A DNA stretch of 64,000 nucleotides. Origin: Synechococcus sp. PCC 6312. Its GTDB lineage: Bacteria; Cyanobacteriota; Cyanobacteriia; Thermosynechococcales; Thermosynechococcaceae. The stretch covers positions 2,605,501 to 2,669,500 of the forward strand of contig NC_019680.1 of the NCBI RefSeq assembly GCF_000316685.1. The letters are read 5' to 3'. Of the stretch, positions 1 to 9,074 are shown piece after piece. Below the pieces are notes generated by a model, which was not told where the DNA came from, did not search any database, and saw only the letters and a list, made by a program, of their open reading frames with translations. The position numbers and the translations under genes were made by a program. The number at the start of each line of letters is the position of its first letter. The stretch's first letter is position 1.

Positions 1-387
1 ATTCAACCCATGACCCCGACGAGCAATCAATTACCCGCAGGCAGTCGTACCCCCGTTTATCCCCCCGAACGCCGTTATGATGCTCCCCGCCGCCGTACCT
101 ATGAACCAGAGCCGGAGTACGAATATCGGGAACCCCGCCCGGCCAAGGCCCCACAATATTACGAAGAAGATAATTGGGATGAAACACCACCAGCCCGGCC
201 TTTGAGTCGCCCTAATTACCAAGCTACCCCGGAGACCCGCGCCTATCAAGAACCAACCATTGAATATGATGACGACCTTGAGCAGGATCCCTGGCGCAAT
301 CAAGAGGATGAACCTTATAAAGCTCCTCGCGTCAATATTCCGAGTCCTGAAAAGGTTAAGAAAAAGGAAACTGAACCTGAGTATTAA
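1..387 (+). CDS. C-terminal part of a disordered, charge-rich protein (possibly Ycf66-like), 5' end outside window
   Basis: The reading frame is open to the left edge, so the ATG at 10 may be internal and the protein probably starts upstream. The visible 125 or so residues are low-complexity, dominated by Pro, Arg, Tyr, Glu and Asp (for example PEPEYEYREPRPA), and end in a Lys/Glu-rich tail. No globular domain or membrane segment is visible. Cyanobacterial Ycf66 proteins have two or three N-terminal membrane helices followed by an acidic and arginine-rich disordered tail like this one, which is the best guess. It remains an inference because the diagnostic N-terminus is missing. Confidence 0.45.
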   Translation: MQPMTPTSNQLPAGSRTPVYPPERRYDAPRRRTYEPEPEYEYREPRPAKAPQYYEEDNWDETPPARPLSRPNYQATPETRAYQEPTIEYDDDLEQDPWRNQEDEPYKAPRVNIPSPEKVKKKETEPEY

Positions 388-522
388 CTAACTCATATAG
401 AAAAATATTGGAGTCGTCAATCAGTCTGAACCTCAAAAGTTAGGCTTATGTTTTAAGGGCCACGATTTCACCAATTCACTGAGCCTTCTAAGAAGAACCT
501 GGAAAAACTCTAACTTGGGTGT

Positions 523-1087
523 TAACCTAATCGCCAAACTGAACAACGCAATCCTACGCCTTACCAAGCTCTTCTCAACAGTTCCCAAATCCATTGCGTG
601 TATTTAGATGAACTTGAACTCGGCGCAGCCCCCTCTCTACCCCTACAACTGATCCAACTCACGGTAACTCAGACCGAAGACTCAAAAGAACTAGTCGAAA
701 ATATCATCAAACAGGCCAAGCAGTATCCACCCCCAACAGAGCAAGCGATAATAAACCTAGCCACCACGATCATTGCCTATTAAATTTACCCATTTGAGTC
801 GGCAGGAGGTTGAAGAGATGCTTGGATTTACGACCACAGAATTGCACAAGAGCCGTTTCTATCAAGAAATTAAACAAGAAATCAGGGATGAAGTACTTGA
901 GGAAGGGCGGCAAGAAGGGGAGCAGCTTTTGATTTTGCGGCAACTATCCCAGGGATTTGGAGAACTCGACCCAGGCCTGGTGACTCAAATTACAGCCTTA
1001 TCGTTAGATCGCTTGGAGGAACTGGGGCTGGCCATTTTTGACTTTGAAACGGGGCAGGATCTCCAGGCCTGGTTGCAGCATGACTAA
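523..1087 (+). pseudogene. Broken Rpn/DUF2887-type PD-(D/E)XK nuclease or transposase, C-terminal half
   Basis: Two adjacent frames rebuild the C-terminal half of the DUF2887/Rpn family. The first frame (about 526-783) reads NPTPYQALLNSSQ, then a VYLDEL motif, then a helical segment ending TTIIAY at a stop. The next frame continues at once with KFTHLSRQEVEEMLG, a hallmark of the family, followed by the charged EEGRQEGEQL linker and a DUF4351-like tail (residues resembling LSLDRLEELGLAIFDF). The joint at about 780-783 is a frameshift. The N-terminal catalytic PD-(D/E)XK part is absent upstream, where stops intervene. These genes are mobile and very common in cyanobacteria. This copy is almost certainly dead. 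Confidence 0.75.
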
Positions 1088-1131
1088 AATTGTTCAAGTA
1101 TCAAGTTTATCGCCAGAGTAGCAAAGGAATC

Positions 1132-2433
1132 ATGACCGAAGCATTCACCCGGCCCCTCTTGGAAACCATTCAATCGGTGCACCAGGCCAGCCGCCAGGCC
1201 GCCCAACTCACCCCGGCCCAAAAAAATCAGGCCCTTGAATCTGTCGCCCAGGCCCTAGAAACCTTTGCCCCCGAAATTTTAGCGGCGAATCAACAGGACT
1301 GTGAACAGGCCAAACTCGAGGGATTACCGCCCCCCTTAGTTGCCCGCCTTAAACTGGATACCGATAAACTCCAAGGGGCGATTGCCGGAGTCAGACAAGT
1401 GGCGGAATTGGCGGATCCGGTTGGGGAGATTCAGATTAAGCGGGAACTGGGTGATGGGTTAATTTTGCAGCGATTGACCTGTCCCCTAGGCCTATTGGGG
1501 GTCATTTTCGAGGCCCGGCCCGATGCGGTGATCCAAATTTCAGCCTTAGGGATTAAATCGGGGAATGGGGTCGTTCTCAAAGGAGGAAAAGAAGCCTTAA
1601 ATTCTTGCCAGGCCATTGTCAAGGCGATTTATCAGGGACTTGCCCAAACGGATTATCCCCCAACAGCCATTGCCCTGCTCACCCAACGCAGTGAAATTCA
1701 ACAGCTTTTAGAGTTGGATCAATGGGTAGATTTAATTATCCCTCGCGGCTCCAATGAATTTGTCCGTTACATCCAAGACCATACCCGGATTCCCGTGCTC
1801 GGCCATGCCGATGGGATCTGTCACTTGTATATTGATCAAGCCGCAGATTTAGCCCAGGCCGTCGCCATTACCGTAGATTCCAAAACTCAATATCCAGCCG
1901 CCTGTAATGCGATTGAAACCCTTTTAATTCACGCCGAGATTGCCCCCAAATTCTTACCAATGGTTTGTGATGCCCTCCAGGCCAAGGGAGTCGAATTACG
2001 GGGAGATGCAACCTCACGCCAATTTGTCGAGCTAGCCCCTGCCACAGAAACCGATTGGGCCACCGAATATTGTGATTTAGTTCTCTCGATCAAAGTGGTA
2101 GACTCCCTTGACCAGGCCTTGGCCCATATTGACACCTACGGCTCAGGCCATACAGAAGCGATTGTGACTCAGGATCAGGCAACGGCTCAAACATTCCTCG
2201 CTCATGTGGATGCGGCGGGCGTATTTCATAATTGTTCGACCCGGTTTGCCGATGGCTTTCGCTATGGCCTGGGGGCAGAAGTGGGAATTAGTACAGCCAA
2301 ATTACCACCACGGGGGCCAGTGGGCTTAGAAGGCTTGGTGACTTACAAATATCAACTGGTTGGGAATGGCCATGTTGTTCAAGATTACAGCGGCCCCAAT
2401 GCCAAATCCTTCACCCACAAGACTCTGAATTAA
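1132..2433 (+). CDS. proA: Gamma-glutamyl phosphate reductase (glutamate-5-semialdehyde dehydrogenase)
   Basis: Second enzyme of proline synthesis: NADPH-dependent reduction of gamma-glutamyl phosphate to glutamate-5-semialdehyde in the cytosol. The 433-residue product is the normal length for the ALDH-superfamily ProA. Near the middle lies the catalytic cysteine motif [12 protein letters not shown] (Cys about 258 from the ATG at 1132), and upstream [11 protein letters not shown], the conserved N-terminal substrate/cofactor segment. The ATG at 1132 is preferred over an in-frame TTG at 1090, because homologous sequence begins with the following [10 protein letters not shown] helix. No proB or proC is nearby, so the gene stands alone behind the nuclease relic. 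Codon use matches the neighbours. Confidence 0.95.
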   Translation: MTEAFTRPLLETIQSVHQASRQAAQLTPAQKNQALESVAQALETFAPEILAANQQDCEQAKLEGLPPPLVARLKLDTDKLQGAIAGVRQVAELADPVGEIQIKRELGDGLILQRLTCPLGLLGVIFEARPDAVIQISALGIKSGNGVVLKGGKEALNSCQAIVKAIYQGLAQTDYPPTAIALLTQRSEIQQLLELDQWVDLIIPRGSNEFVRYIQDHTRIPVLGHADGICHLYIDQAADLAQAVAITVDSKTQYPAACNAIETLLIHAEIAPKFLPMVCDALQAKGVELRGDATSRQFVELAPATETDWATEYCDLVLSIKVVDSLDQALAHIDTYGSGHTEAIVTQDQATAQTFLAHVDAAGVFHNCSTRFADGFRYGLGAEVGISTAKLPPRGPVGLEGLVTYKYQLVGNGHVVQDYSGPNAKSFTHKTLN

Positions 2434-2521
2434 GTTTCTTTTGGCTTAAGGTTGTCCCAATTGATCCAGCTTATAATTAAGTAGCTAATTTTTATTACGA
2501 TTTGAGAGCTAGGGATTGAGC

Positions 2522-4210
2522 ATGAAGGCGCGTCAACTGCAATGGTGGTCACGGTTTATTGGCCTTGGCCTGGGCCTGTTATTAGCAGTGAGTTTAAGTC
2601 TCTTTTGGCCAGCCTTAGCCCAATCTCCCACACCGACCGTTTCCCCAACTTCTCCCACCTACTATGTCACCCTAGATGGCCAAGAGCTATTCCCGATTCG
2701 GGAGCGAATTAGTTCATTTACCCCTGAACAACGGACAAAAATCATTTCCGAACGCTTAAAACAATTAGCTGAAGATGTTCGATTAGAACTCGATCAATTT
2801 CGCACTGTCGATAATCCAAAAGGTGGTTTTACGGATATTATGGCTGGGGACACCATTATTTTCAGTGTGTTTGATACAGATACCCAAGGCCTGGGATTAA
2901 GTCGCCAGGAGTTAGCCAACTCTCACTTAGAGACCATAAAAACTGCGGTCAGTAATTACCGAGAATCCCATCGGCCGAGTTCGATTTTGTTTGGTGCTTT
3001 TTTGACTGTGATCACGACGATTATTACAGTTTTTATATTTAAGGTTTTTAATAAAATTCGGACTCCCCTACAGGAAAAACTCCAGGCCTGGGAACGATCT
3101 CATATTCCCCCTCTTCGATTGTTTGATACAGAAATTCTCACCGCAGATCGAGTTGCCGATGGTTTAGATGAACTGTTTAAGCTGGTCTCTCTCTTTCTTA
3201 TTCTGCTAATTAGCTATACCTATGTTCACCTGGTTCTCAGTTATTTTCCCTGGACTCGGCAAATTTCTGCGTCCCTACTCGAAAATATCCAAGTTGCCGT
3301 ATCAACGCTCTGGCAAGATTTTGCAAATTACATTCCCAACCTAATTTTTGTTGGCTTTATTATTCTTGTAACCTTCTATACCCTGCGATTTACACGATTT
3401 ATTTTCACGGAAATTGATCGCGGCAATATTACTTTTCCCGGTTTCTATCAAGAATGGAGTAAACCCACCTACAACATTGTCCGGGCCTTGATTATTGCCT
3501 TTGCGGCCATCATTGCCTTTCCCTATTTACCGGGGTCTGGAAGCCCAGCCTTTCAGGGGGTTTCAGTCTTTTTAGGTTTACTTCTGTCCTTGGGGTCTAG
3601 TGGAGCAGTTTCTAACATTGTCGGGGGAGCTATTCTCACCTACACCAGGGCTTTCAAAGTCGGAGATGTCGTGAAAATTGGTGAGGCGCAAGGCCAAATT
3701 ACTGAACAAACCCTGTTAGTCACCCGGATTTATACACCCAAGAACTTAACGATTACGATTCCCAATGCCACCGTTGTCAGTAGTCAAATTATTAACTTTA
3801 GTGCGGCCGGTCAAGACGCGACTCGTCAGCCGTTAATCCTCTCTACCACCATTACCTTGGGCTATGATACCCCTTGGAAAAAGGTCTATGAAGCGATGAT
3901 TGATGCTGCCCTAGGAACTCAAAACATTCTCAAGGAACCTGCCCCCTTTGTTTGGCAAACCAGCTTAAATGATTTCCATGTTAGTTACGAGATCAATGCC
4001 TACACTGACCGACCGGAGCGAATGCCCTGGATTTTGGCAGAACTTCATCAAAACCTCCAAGACTATTGCAACCAGGTCGGGATTGAAATTATGTCTCCCA
4101 ACTTTCATGCCATGCGGGATGGAAACCGAACCACTATTCCTGAGAACTACTTACCGGCCGACTATCAACCCCCAGGTTTTAAGATTGAATCGGAGTCAAA
4201 ATCTAGTTAA
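2522..4210 (+). CDS. MscS-family mechanosensitive ion channel
   Basis: Predicted inner-membrane channel that releases solutes on hypo-osmotic shock. The 562-residue product opens with a signal peptide ending near ALAQS, followed by a soluble periplasmic segment (about 40-150) with a conserved-looking LDGQELFPI stretch. Several membrane helices follow (near 158-178, 218-240, 275-300 and 320-345). The MscS signature lies at about 350-430: a pore helix rich in Gly/Ala/Ser (LSLGSSGAVSNIVGG), then the beta-domain FKVGDVVKIG and an IPNATVVSSQIINFS segment. The ATG at 2522 follows a TTG two codons upstream. It converges tail-to-tail with sixA, leaving only 5 bp, with no terminator visible between them. 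Confidence 0.9.
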   Translation: MKARQLQWWSRFIGLGLGLLLAVSLSLFWPALAQSPTPTVSPTSPTYYVTLDGQELFPIRERISSFTPEQRTKIISERLKQLAEDVRLELDQFRTVDNPKGGFTDIMAGDTIIFSVFDTDTQGLGLSRQELANSHLETIKTAVSNYRESHRPSSILFGAFLTVITTIITVFIFKVFNKIRTPLQEKLQAWERSHIPPLRLFDTEILTADRVADGLDELFKLVSLFLILLISYTYVHLVLSYFPWTRQISASLLENIQVAVSTLWQDFANYIPNLIFVGFIILVTFYTLRFTRFIFTEIDRGNITFPGFYQEWSKPTYNIVRALIIAFAAIIAFPYLPGSGSPAFQGVSVFLGLLLSLGSSGAVSNIVGGAILTYTRAFKVGDVVKIGEAQGQITEQTLLVTRIYTPKNLTITIPNATVVSSQIINFSAAGQDATRQPLILSTTITLGYDTPWKKVYEAMIDAALGTQNILKEPAPFVWQTSLNDFHVSYEINAYTDRPERMPWILAELHQNLQDYCNQVGIEIMSPNFHAMRDGNRTTIPENYLPADYQPPGFKIESESKSS

Positions 4211-4215
4211 AAGAG

Positions 4216-4749
4216 CTATGGCTTCGGGACTTTTCCCAGTAGAAAACGGGGCGGTGTTAACAAAAACAAACTGCTTTGCCCAACTGGATCTCCTAATGGC
4301 ACATCCAGGCCAATGATTCCCGCTTTTTTAAGAGCTAATACACCCCGACTACTGCCCCAAACCAATAACTCGGCCCACTGACTTAAATCTGGTTCATGGC
4401 CCACCAAGGCTAAACCCATTCTGGCTTGAGAGTGCCACTGGTCTAACCACTGTAGCCAATCCCCAAATCGTCCCCCCGGAGCTAAGGCCTCGTTGATCTG
4501 GACTTCATCTGCCAGGCCAGCATTGAGGAGAATATCACTGGTTTGTTTGGCTCGGACTAGGGGACTGGAGAGAATTAGATCGCAACTCACCCCTAAATCC
4601 ACTAACCGCTCGGCAATCTGTTGAGTTTTCTTTTCCCCTTGATTAGTTAAGTAACGCTCAGCATCGGGGCCGGGAAAGAGTTCTCGGTCAATGGCAATCC
4701 CATGCCGAATTAGATAAAGGGGGAGTACACTCATCTGATGATTATTCAT
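4216..4749 (-). CDS. sixA: SixA-type phosphohistidine phosphatase
   Basis: Histidine phosphatase (branch 1) family, cytosolic. E. coli SixA dephosphorylates phosphohistidine on phosphotransfer proteins. The N-terminus has the catalytic RHG motif in LYLIRHGIA. It is followed by LSSPLVRAKQTSD (second catalytic Arg region) and LVGHEPDLSQW with the second catalytic His. The 177-residue length fits the family. The start at 4749 has AGGA a few bases upstream. A second ATG at 4734 would remove only five residues. The 3' end nearly abuts the MscS gene on the other strand. The true substrate in cyanobacteria is not evident from sequence. Confidence 0.88.
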   Translation of the reverse strand: MNNHQMSVLPLYLIRHGIAIDRELFPGPDAERYLTNQGEKKTQQIAERLVDLGVSCDLILSSPLVRAKQTSDILLNAGLADEVQINEALAPGGRFGDWLQWLDQWHSQARMGLALVGHEPDLSQWAELLVWGSSRGVLALKKAGIIGLDVPLGDPVGQSSLFLLTPPRFLLGKVPKP

Positions 4750-4776
4750 TGTCCTAGCCCGCTAGTCGAAACTACC

Positions 4777-5132
4777 CACCGAGGAAGTCATACCATCACC
4801 TGTCTAACTGTCCACCTCATATGGGGCACGAAGTATCGCGATCAGGTTTTATAGCATGACAGGGAGTGGTGAGCAAAGACCAGGTCCATATGCATATTGA
4901 GTACCCTCCATCCCAGTCAATTAGTGAAATTGTTAGACGGATCAAGGAACGCACCTCTCGCTTGTTACAGCAAGAATATCCAGACATACAAAAACGATAT
5001 TGGGGGAAGCACGTTTGGGCTGTAGGGTAGCGTGGAGGACTGGAACCATGTATTGAAAAACTGGTGCAAGAGTATTTAGAATATCATCCTCATCCATCAA
5101 ATCAGGATCACGATAACTTTTGTCTCGAATGA
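4777..5132 (+). pseudogene. Decayed IS200/IS605-family Y1 transposase (tnpA)
   Basis: Fragments of an IS200-type TnpA can be read in order. In frame from about 4786 comes SHTITCLTVHLIWGTKYR, ending at a stop near 4850. From 4869 a second frame gives KDQVHMHIEYPPSQSISEIV and RIKERTSRLLQQEYP, interrupted by a stop at 5028-5030. The same frame then continues RGGLEPCIEKLVQEYLE to a natural-looking end at 5132. The catalytic HxH (HMHIEYPP) is present, but 30-40 residues between the blocks are deleted and the frame is broken, so it cannot be active. No tnpB follows. Element ends were not identified. Confidence 0.85.
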
Positions 5133-5264
5133 GTTAACTTGAGCTTTAGCCCTAGGCAAACCTCTATACTTTCAGTGCAGAGTTGTTCATTAGAATAGAG
5201 CAGGGCCTGGTGACAATGGCCCCAACTAGCAGGGCTTTGCCCCCTCATCTTAGGAAAAATCTTC

Positions 5265-6341
5265 ATGATCACTCGCCAAGACTTACTTCATCTGCAATCC
5301 TTGACCCACGTACCAGCTCTCTCAATTTTGCTCCCCACCCATCGTGTATCTCCCGACAATAAACAGGATCCAATTCGGGTCAAGAACCTAGTAAGTGAGG
5401 CCGTTGACCGCCTCAAGGCAGAGTTTTCCCAGCGAGAATTAGAACCATTACTGAATCACCTGGATACCCTAGTTAGCGAAATTGATTACCCCCATACCTT
5501 AGATGGCCTGGCTCTCTATGTCAGTCACGACTTTGCCAAACTCTACTACCTGCCATTTACTATCCCCGAGCGGGTTGTCATTGACAAAACCTTCGCCACC
5601 AGAGACTTGGTTTATGCTCTCCACCGCTCACTCCGCTATTGGGTCTTACTCCTAAGCCAAGCTTCAACCCGTTTATTGGCGGGTACTGGGGAAACCTTAG
5701 AAGAAGTATCGGATGCTAACTTTGCTATGGAAATGACCGGGCCTGGTGCCACAGCCCCAATACCGACCCTGGCAGATTCTAGCTATCTTGATGATCGACA
5801 TCGCCGCTTTTTCCAGCAGGTCGATAGTGCATTAACAGACTATGCCCAAGGCGAAGAACTACCCCTGGTTCTGGGGGGTGTGGATCGACAGGTGGCTTTT
5901 TTCCAAGAAGTGTCTCAATACACGTCTTTCATTGCTGGCGTCATCAGGGGTAACTTTGACCGGGTTCCTGCCCATGAAGTGCTAACCCAGGCCTGGCCGC
6001 TGATTCAATCAGTGCGAGAATCCCAACAAAACCAGACCCTAGACGAATTGGGGCAGGCAGCCGGTGCTCAAAATGTGGTTTCTATGATTGAAGAAATCTG
6101 GAATATGGCCCAGGCCGGCCGGGGCAAGCTGCTTTTGGTTGAAAAGAATTACCATGTCCCGGCCATTGTCACCGAGAGCGGGCAACTTCAATTAGTCGAA
6201 AGTCCTGGTGGTGTTGATGTCATGGATGATGCCGTTGATGAAATTATCGAGTTAGTCTTGGCCAAAGGTGGCAAAGTCATCTTGGTTGAAGATGGTGCTC
6301 TTTCGCTTTATCAATCCATTGCCTTGATCTTGCGGTTCTAA
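5265..6341 (+). CDS. baeRF family 3 protein (bacterial eRF1-like release factor homologue)
   Basis: The 358-residue protein matches the layout of the bacterial archaeo-eukaryotic release factor (baeRF) family 3. An N-terminal beta-strand block begins LQSLTHVPALSILLPTHR. A middle eRF1-like domain follows with LVLGGVDRQVAFFQEV and a Tyr/Gly-rich turn, then a C-terminal L7Ae-like domain ending GKVILVEDGAL. The family is thought to act on ribosomes (rescue or stress response), but its reaction is largely unproven. The ATG at 5265 follows an AGGAAAAA stretch that may serve as a ribosome binding site. It converges on psbD with a strong hairpin between the two. It is unrelated to its neighbours, so context does not refine the function. 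Confidence 0.75.
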   Translation: MITRQDLLHLQSLTHVPALSILLPTHRVSPDNKQDPIRVKNLVSEAVDRLKAEFSQRELEPLLNHLDTLVSEIDYPHTLDGLALYVSHDFAKLYYLPFTIPERVVIDKTFATRDLVYALHRSLRYWVLLLSQASTRLLAGTGETLEEVSDANFAMEMTGPGATAPIPTLADSSYLDDRHRRFFQQVDSALTDYAQGEELPLVLGGVDRQVAFFQEVSQYTSFIAGVIRGNFDRVPAHEVLTQAWPLIQSVRESQQNQTLDELGQAAGAQNVVSMIEEIWNMAQAGRGKLLLVEKNYHVPAIVTESGQLQLVESPGGVDVMDDAVDEIIELVLAKGGKVILVEDGALSLYQSIALILRF

Positions 6342-6356
6342 AATTCTCAATGAAAA

Positions 6357-6386
6357 AGGGCTCCACTCAATATCTGGTGCAGCCCT
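6357..6386 (-). terminator. Rho-independent terminator of psbD
   Basis: AGGGCT at 6357-6362 pairs with AGCCCT at 6381-6386, extended by CAC/GTG (6364-6366 with 6377-6379) after one C-C mismatch. On the minus strand the hairpin is followed by a T run (the A run at 6352-6356 on the plus strand). It lies between the convergent stops of the baeRF gene and psbD and points to termination of psbD. Confidence 0.75.
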
Positions 6387-6414
6387 CAAACTTAAATTAA
6401 TTAACCAACCTTCC

Positions 6415-7473
6415 TTAGAGCGCATTACCCCGTGGTAAGACTTCTTCTGGGAAGATAAAGTTTTCATGGGGTTGGTCTTGGGGAGCCATCCAGGCCCGAA
6501 TCCCTTCATTCAACAAAATGTTCTTGGTGTAGAAGGTTTCAAACTCCGGGTCTTCAGCGGCCCGAATCTCCTGGGAAATGAAGTCATAAGACCGCAGGTT
6601 CAACGCTAAACCCACAATCCCAATCGAAGCCATCCATAACCCCGTCACTGGCACAAACAACATGAAGAAGTGCAACCAGCGTTTGTTACTGAACGCAATC
6701 CCGAAAATCTGTGACCAGAAACGGTTCGCAGTCACCATCGAATAGGTTTCTTCCGCCTGGGTTGGGTTAAACGCCCGGAATGTACTTGAACCTTCCCCAT
6801 CTTCAAACAGGGTATTTTCGACCGTCGCCCCGTGAATTGCACACAAGAGCGCACCCCCTAAGACACCCGCTACACCCATCATGTGGAACGGATTCAGCGT
6901 CCAGTTGTGGAAGCCTTGGAAGAACAACAAGAACCGGAAAATAGCCGCCACCCCAAAGCTAGGCGCAAAGAACCACCCAGATTGACCCAAGGGGTACATC
7001 AAAAACACACTGACGAACACCGCAATCGGGGCACTGAAGGCAATGGCATTGTAAGGACGAATCCCGACTAAACGAGCAACCTCAAACTGCCGCAACATGA
7101 AGCCAATCAGCGCAAAGGCCCCGTGCAAAGCAATAAATGTCCATAACCCACCCAACTGACACCAGCGGGTAAAGTCACCTTGAGCTTCCGGACCCCAAAG
7201 TAATAACAAGGAGTGCCCCATGCTATTGGCTGGAGTGGAAACCGCAACCGTTAAGAAGTTACAGCCTTCCAGATAGGATGAAGCCAACCCGTGGGTATAC
7301 CAAGAGGTGACAAAGGTTGTTCCGGTCAACCAACCGCCCAAGGCCAAATAGGCACAAGGGAATAATAAAATGCCGGACCAGCCGACGAAAACGAATCTGT
7401 CGCGCTTAAGCCAGTCGTCGAGGATGTCAAACCACCCCCGCTCTGCTGGTGCGCGCCCTATTGCAATGGTCAT
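6415..7473 (-). CDS. psbD: Photosystem II reaction centre protein D2
   Basis: D2 binds P680, pheophytin, the QA plastoquinone and the non-haem iron in the thylakoid membrane. The 352-residue product, starting [16 protein letters not shown], has the standard length and ends RGNAL. Counting from that Met, the redox Tyr is at 160 (TyrD), the P680 ligand His at 197, and the iron ligands at His 214 and His 268. The ATG at 7473 has GGAG upstream and is preferred over an in-frame start 14 codons earlier. There is no psbC downstream: the gene ends in a terminator facing the baeRF gene. It is therefore probably the solo psbD2 copy rather than the psbDC operon copy. Confidence 0.98.
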   Translation of the reverse strand: MTIAIGRAPAERGWFDILDDWLKRDRFVFVGWSGILLFPCAYLALGGWLTGTTFVTSWYTHGLASSYLEGCNFLTVAVSTPANSMGHSLLLLWGPEAQGDFTRWCQLGGLWTFIALHGAFALIGFMLRQFEVARLVGIRPYNAIAFSAPIAVFVSVFLMYPLGQSGWFFAPSFGVAAIFRFLLFFQGFHNWTLNPFHMMGVAGVLGGALLCAIHGATVENTLFEDGEGSSTFRAFNPTQAEETYSMVTANRFWSQIFGIAFSNKRWLHFFMLFVPVTGLWMASIGIVGLALNLRSYDFISQEIRAAEDPEFETFYTKNILLNEGIRAWMAPQDQPHENFIFPEEVLPRGNAL

Positions 7474-7587
7474 AGATAAAACTTCTCCACAGGAATAGAG
7501 AGATGATGAGTTCAATATTAAATAGCTAGTCCCCTATCAAAAATAAATAAAGGGCTAGTCTAGTTTACGAATCTTCATAACTCCTCT

Positions 7588-7616
7588 AATCTAGCAAAGT
7601 TTTTTGAGAGGTTCAA
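7588..7616 (-). promoter_or_regulatory. Predicted sigma70-type promoter of psbD
   Basis: On the minus strand TTGAAC (plus positions 7611-7616) and TAGATT (7588-7593) are separated by exactly 17 bases. The -35 and the -10 each match the consensus in four of six positions. The expected start near 7581 would give a leader of about 105 nt before the psbD ATG. Light-inducible psbD genes often have such long leaders. This was read by eye and not tested. Confidence 0.5.
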
Positions 7617-7670
7617 TTTCCCGCCCATGACGTTGCTGTTCGCTATTGAAGGGGGCGGTTGTTGGATTAT

Positions 7671-9074
7671 CTAGATGTCTATTATTGACTCAGGGAGACT
7701 GGGGTGCTTGAGGATTTGAATTTGATCCAGCCGTGGGCCATCACAGGAAATAACCGTCAGTTCCAGGTTTTCATAAACCAGTGTCTCGCCAATTTCGGGA
7801 ACTTTTTGAAAGTGAAAGAACAAAAATCCCCCCAGTGTATGATATTCGTCAACGATTGGGAAGGCTAACTCCAGTCGCTCATTGACCTCCTCAATGTCAG
7901 TTTGAGCCTGCACCATAAAGGTCTGATTGTCTAGGGCGCGAATGGCGGGAGTTGGGTCTGCTTCACCTTCGTCCGTACCGATAATTTCGTTAATCATGTC
8001 TTTCAATGTCACCAGACCGGCTGTTCCCCGTGATTCTGCTTCCCGAATCATCACCATACTGAGGCGATAGCGTTGCATTAAAGGCAGCAAATCCCCTAAC
8101 TGAGTTCCTTCTGGGACAAACCAAACGGGCCTGATCCAAGGCAAAATGCTATCTGCTGGAGCCAGTTCACCTGTGGCTAATGGGGCGGCTAAATCCTTAA
8201 AAGCCAGAATCCCCCGCACAGAATCCAAAGACTCGCGCATGACGGGAAAGTAAGAGTGTCCGGTTTCTGCCACAACTGAGAGGACATCGCTTAAGGTCGC
8301 CACATCAGGTAACGCTTCAATTTGAGTTCGGGGAATCATCACTTCCTCCACAAGAACATCCCCAAAAGCAAAGACATTGGTTAATAATTCCCGCTCATCT
8401 TCCTCCAGGCCACTGGACTCTTCCGAGCGAATCATAATTTCCAACTCTTCTGGGGTGACTTGGTAAGAAAGCAAAGAATTGGCATCGCCCAGGCCAAAGA
8501 GATCCAATAAACCCTGAGTCGAAGCGGTTAACAACCAGATAATGGGCTTCACTAAACGGGCAATCCACAAACTAGCTGGCCCGAGAGAGCGAGATAATTC
8601 CTCTGGAAAACGGAGGGCTAAGCCCTTGGGGACTAACTCACCTAGGACAATTTGTAGGTATGCCGTCAGGAAAAATGCCAGTGGAATTGTTAAGGCATGG
8701 CTCCAGTTGGGGTTAGGTAAAAAGGGAACCGCGGCAAACAGATGACTGACCAAGGGGGCCACAATGACTTCTCCCACCCAGCCAAGGCTTAAGCAGGCCA
8801 AGGTAATGCCCAATTGAGTGGTAGATAACAACCGATCCAAACGCTGCTGGAGAATTTGAACTTGGCGTGCGCCCCGTTGCCCTTCCGCAACTAGTTGTTC
8901 AACCCGCGTCCGGCGGACATTGATAATTGAAAACTCTGCTGCCACAAAGAAAGCATTGATCACCAGTAAGAAGATGACAAAAAGTAATCGCCACCCCAGG
9001 CCGGGTTCAGCAGTTCCGGGCAAGGCCATTACAGAGGGCCAAAACGTCACCATCCCAGTCAGCAACAGCAGCAT
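7671..9074 (-). CDS. CNNM/CorC-type membrane protein (DUF21, CBS pair, CorC_HlyC domain), hemolysin family
   Basis: Integral membrane protein of 467 residues. It has a leading hydrophobic helix, then a DUF21 transmembrane domain (about 30-210) with NAFFVAAEFSIINVRRTRVE and LGITLACLSLGWVGE. Two CBS domains follow (about 225-345, including EVMIPRTQIEALP), then a C-terminal CorC_HlyC domain (about 375-455) with a VDEYHTLGGFLF motif. Relatives transport or regulate Mg2+ and Co2+. The hemolysin name is historical. Its ATG overlaps the stop of the upstream gene by one base (TAATG, 9072-9076), so the two are probably translationally coupled. Confidence 0.9.
   Translation of the reverse strand: MLLLLTGMVTFWPSVMALPGTAEPGLGWRLLFVIFLLVINAFFVAAEFSIINVRRTRVEQLVAEGQRGARQVQILQQRLDRLLSTTQLGITLACLSLGWVGEVIVAPLVSHLFAAVPFLPNPNWSHALTIPLAFFLTAYLQIVLGELVPKGLALRFPEELSRSLGPASLWIARLVKPIIWLLTASTQGLLDLFGLGDANSLLSYQVTPEELEIMIRSEESSGLEEDERELLTNVFAFGDVLVEEVMIPRTQIEALPDVATLSDVLSVVAETGHSYFPVMRESLDSVRGILAFKDLAAPLATGELAPADSILPWIRPVWFVPEGTQLGDLLPLMQRYRLSMVMIREAESRGTAGLVTLKDMINEIIGTDEGEADPTPAIRALDNQTFMVQAQTDIEEVNERLELAFPIVDEYHTLGGFLFFHFQKVPEIGETLVYENLELTVISCDGPRLDQIQILKHPSLPESIIDI

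Noticed and set aside
6415-7515. An extended psbD start 14 codons upstream of the Met at 7473
   Set aside because: D2 starts [12 protein letters not shown] in this family, GGAG precedes that ATG, and the standard residue numbers (Tyr160, His197, His214, His268) fit only this start.
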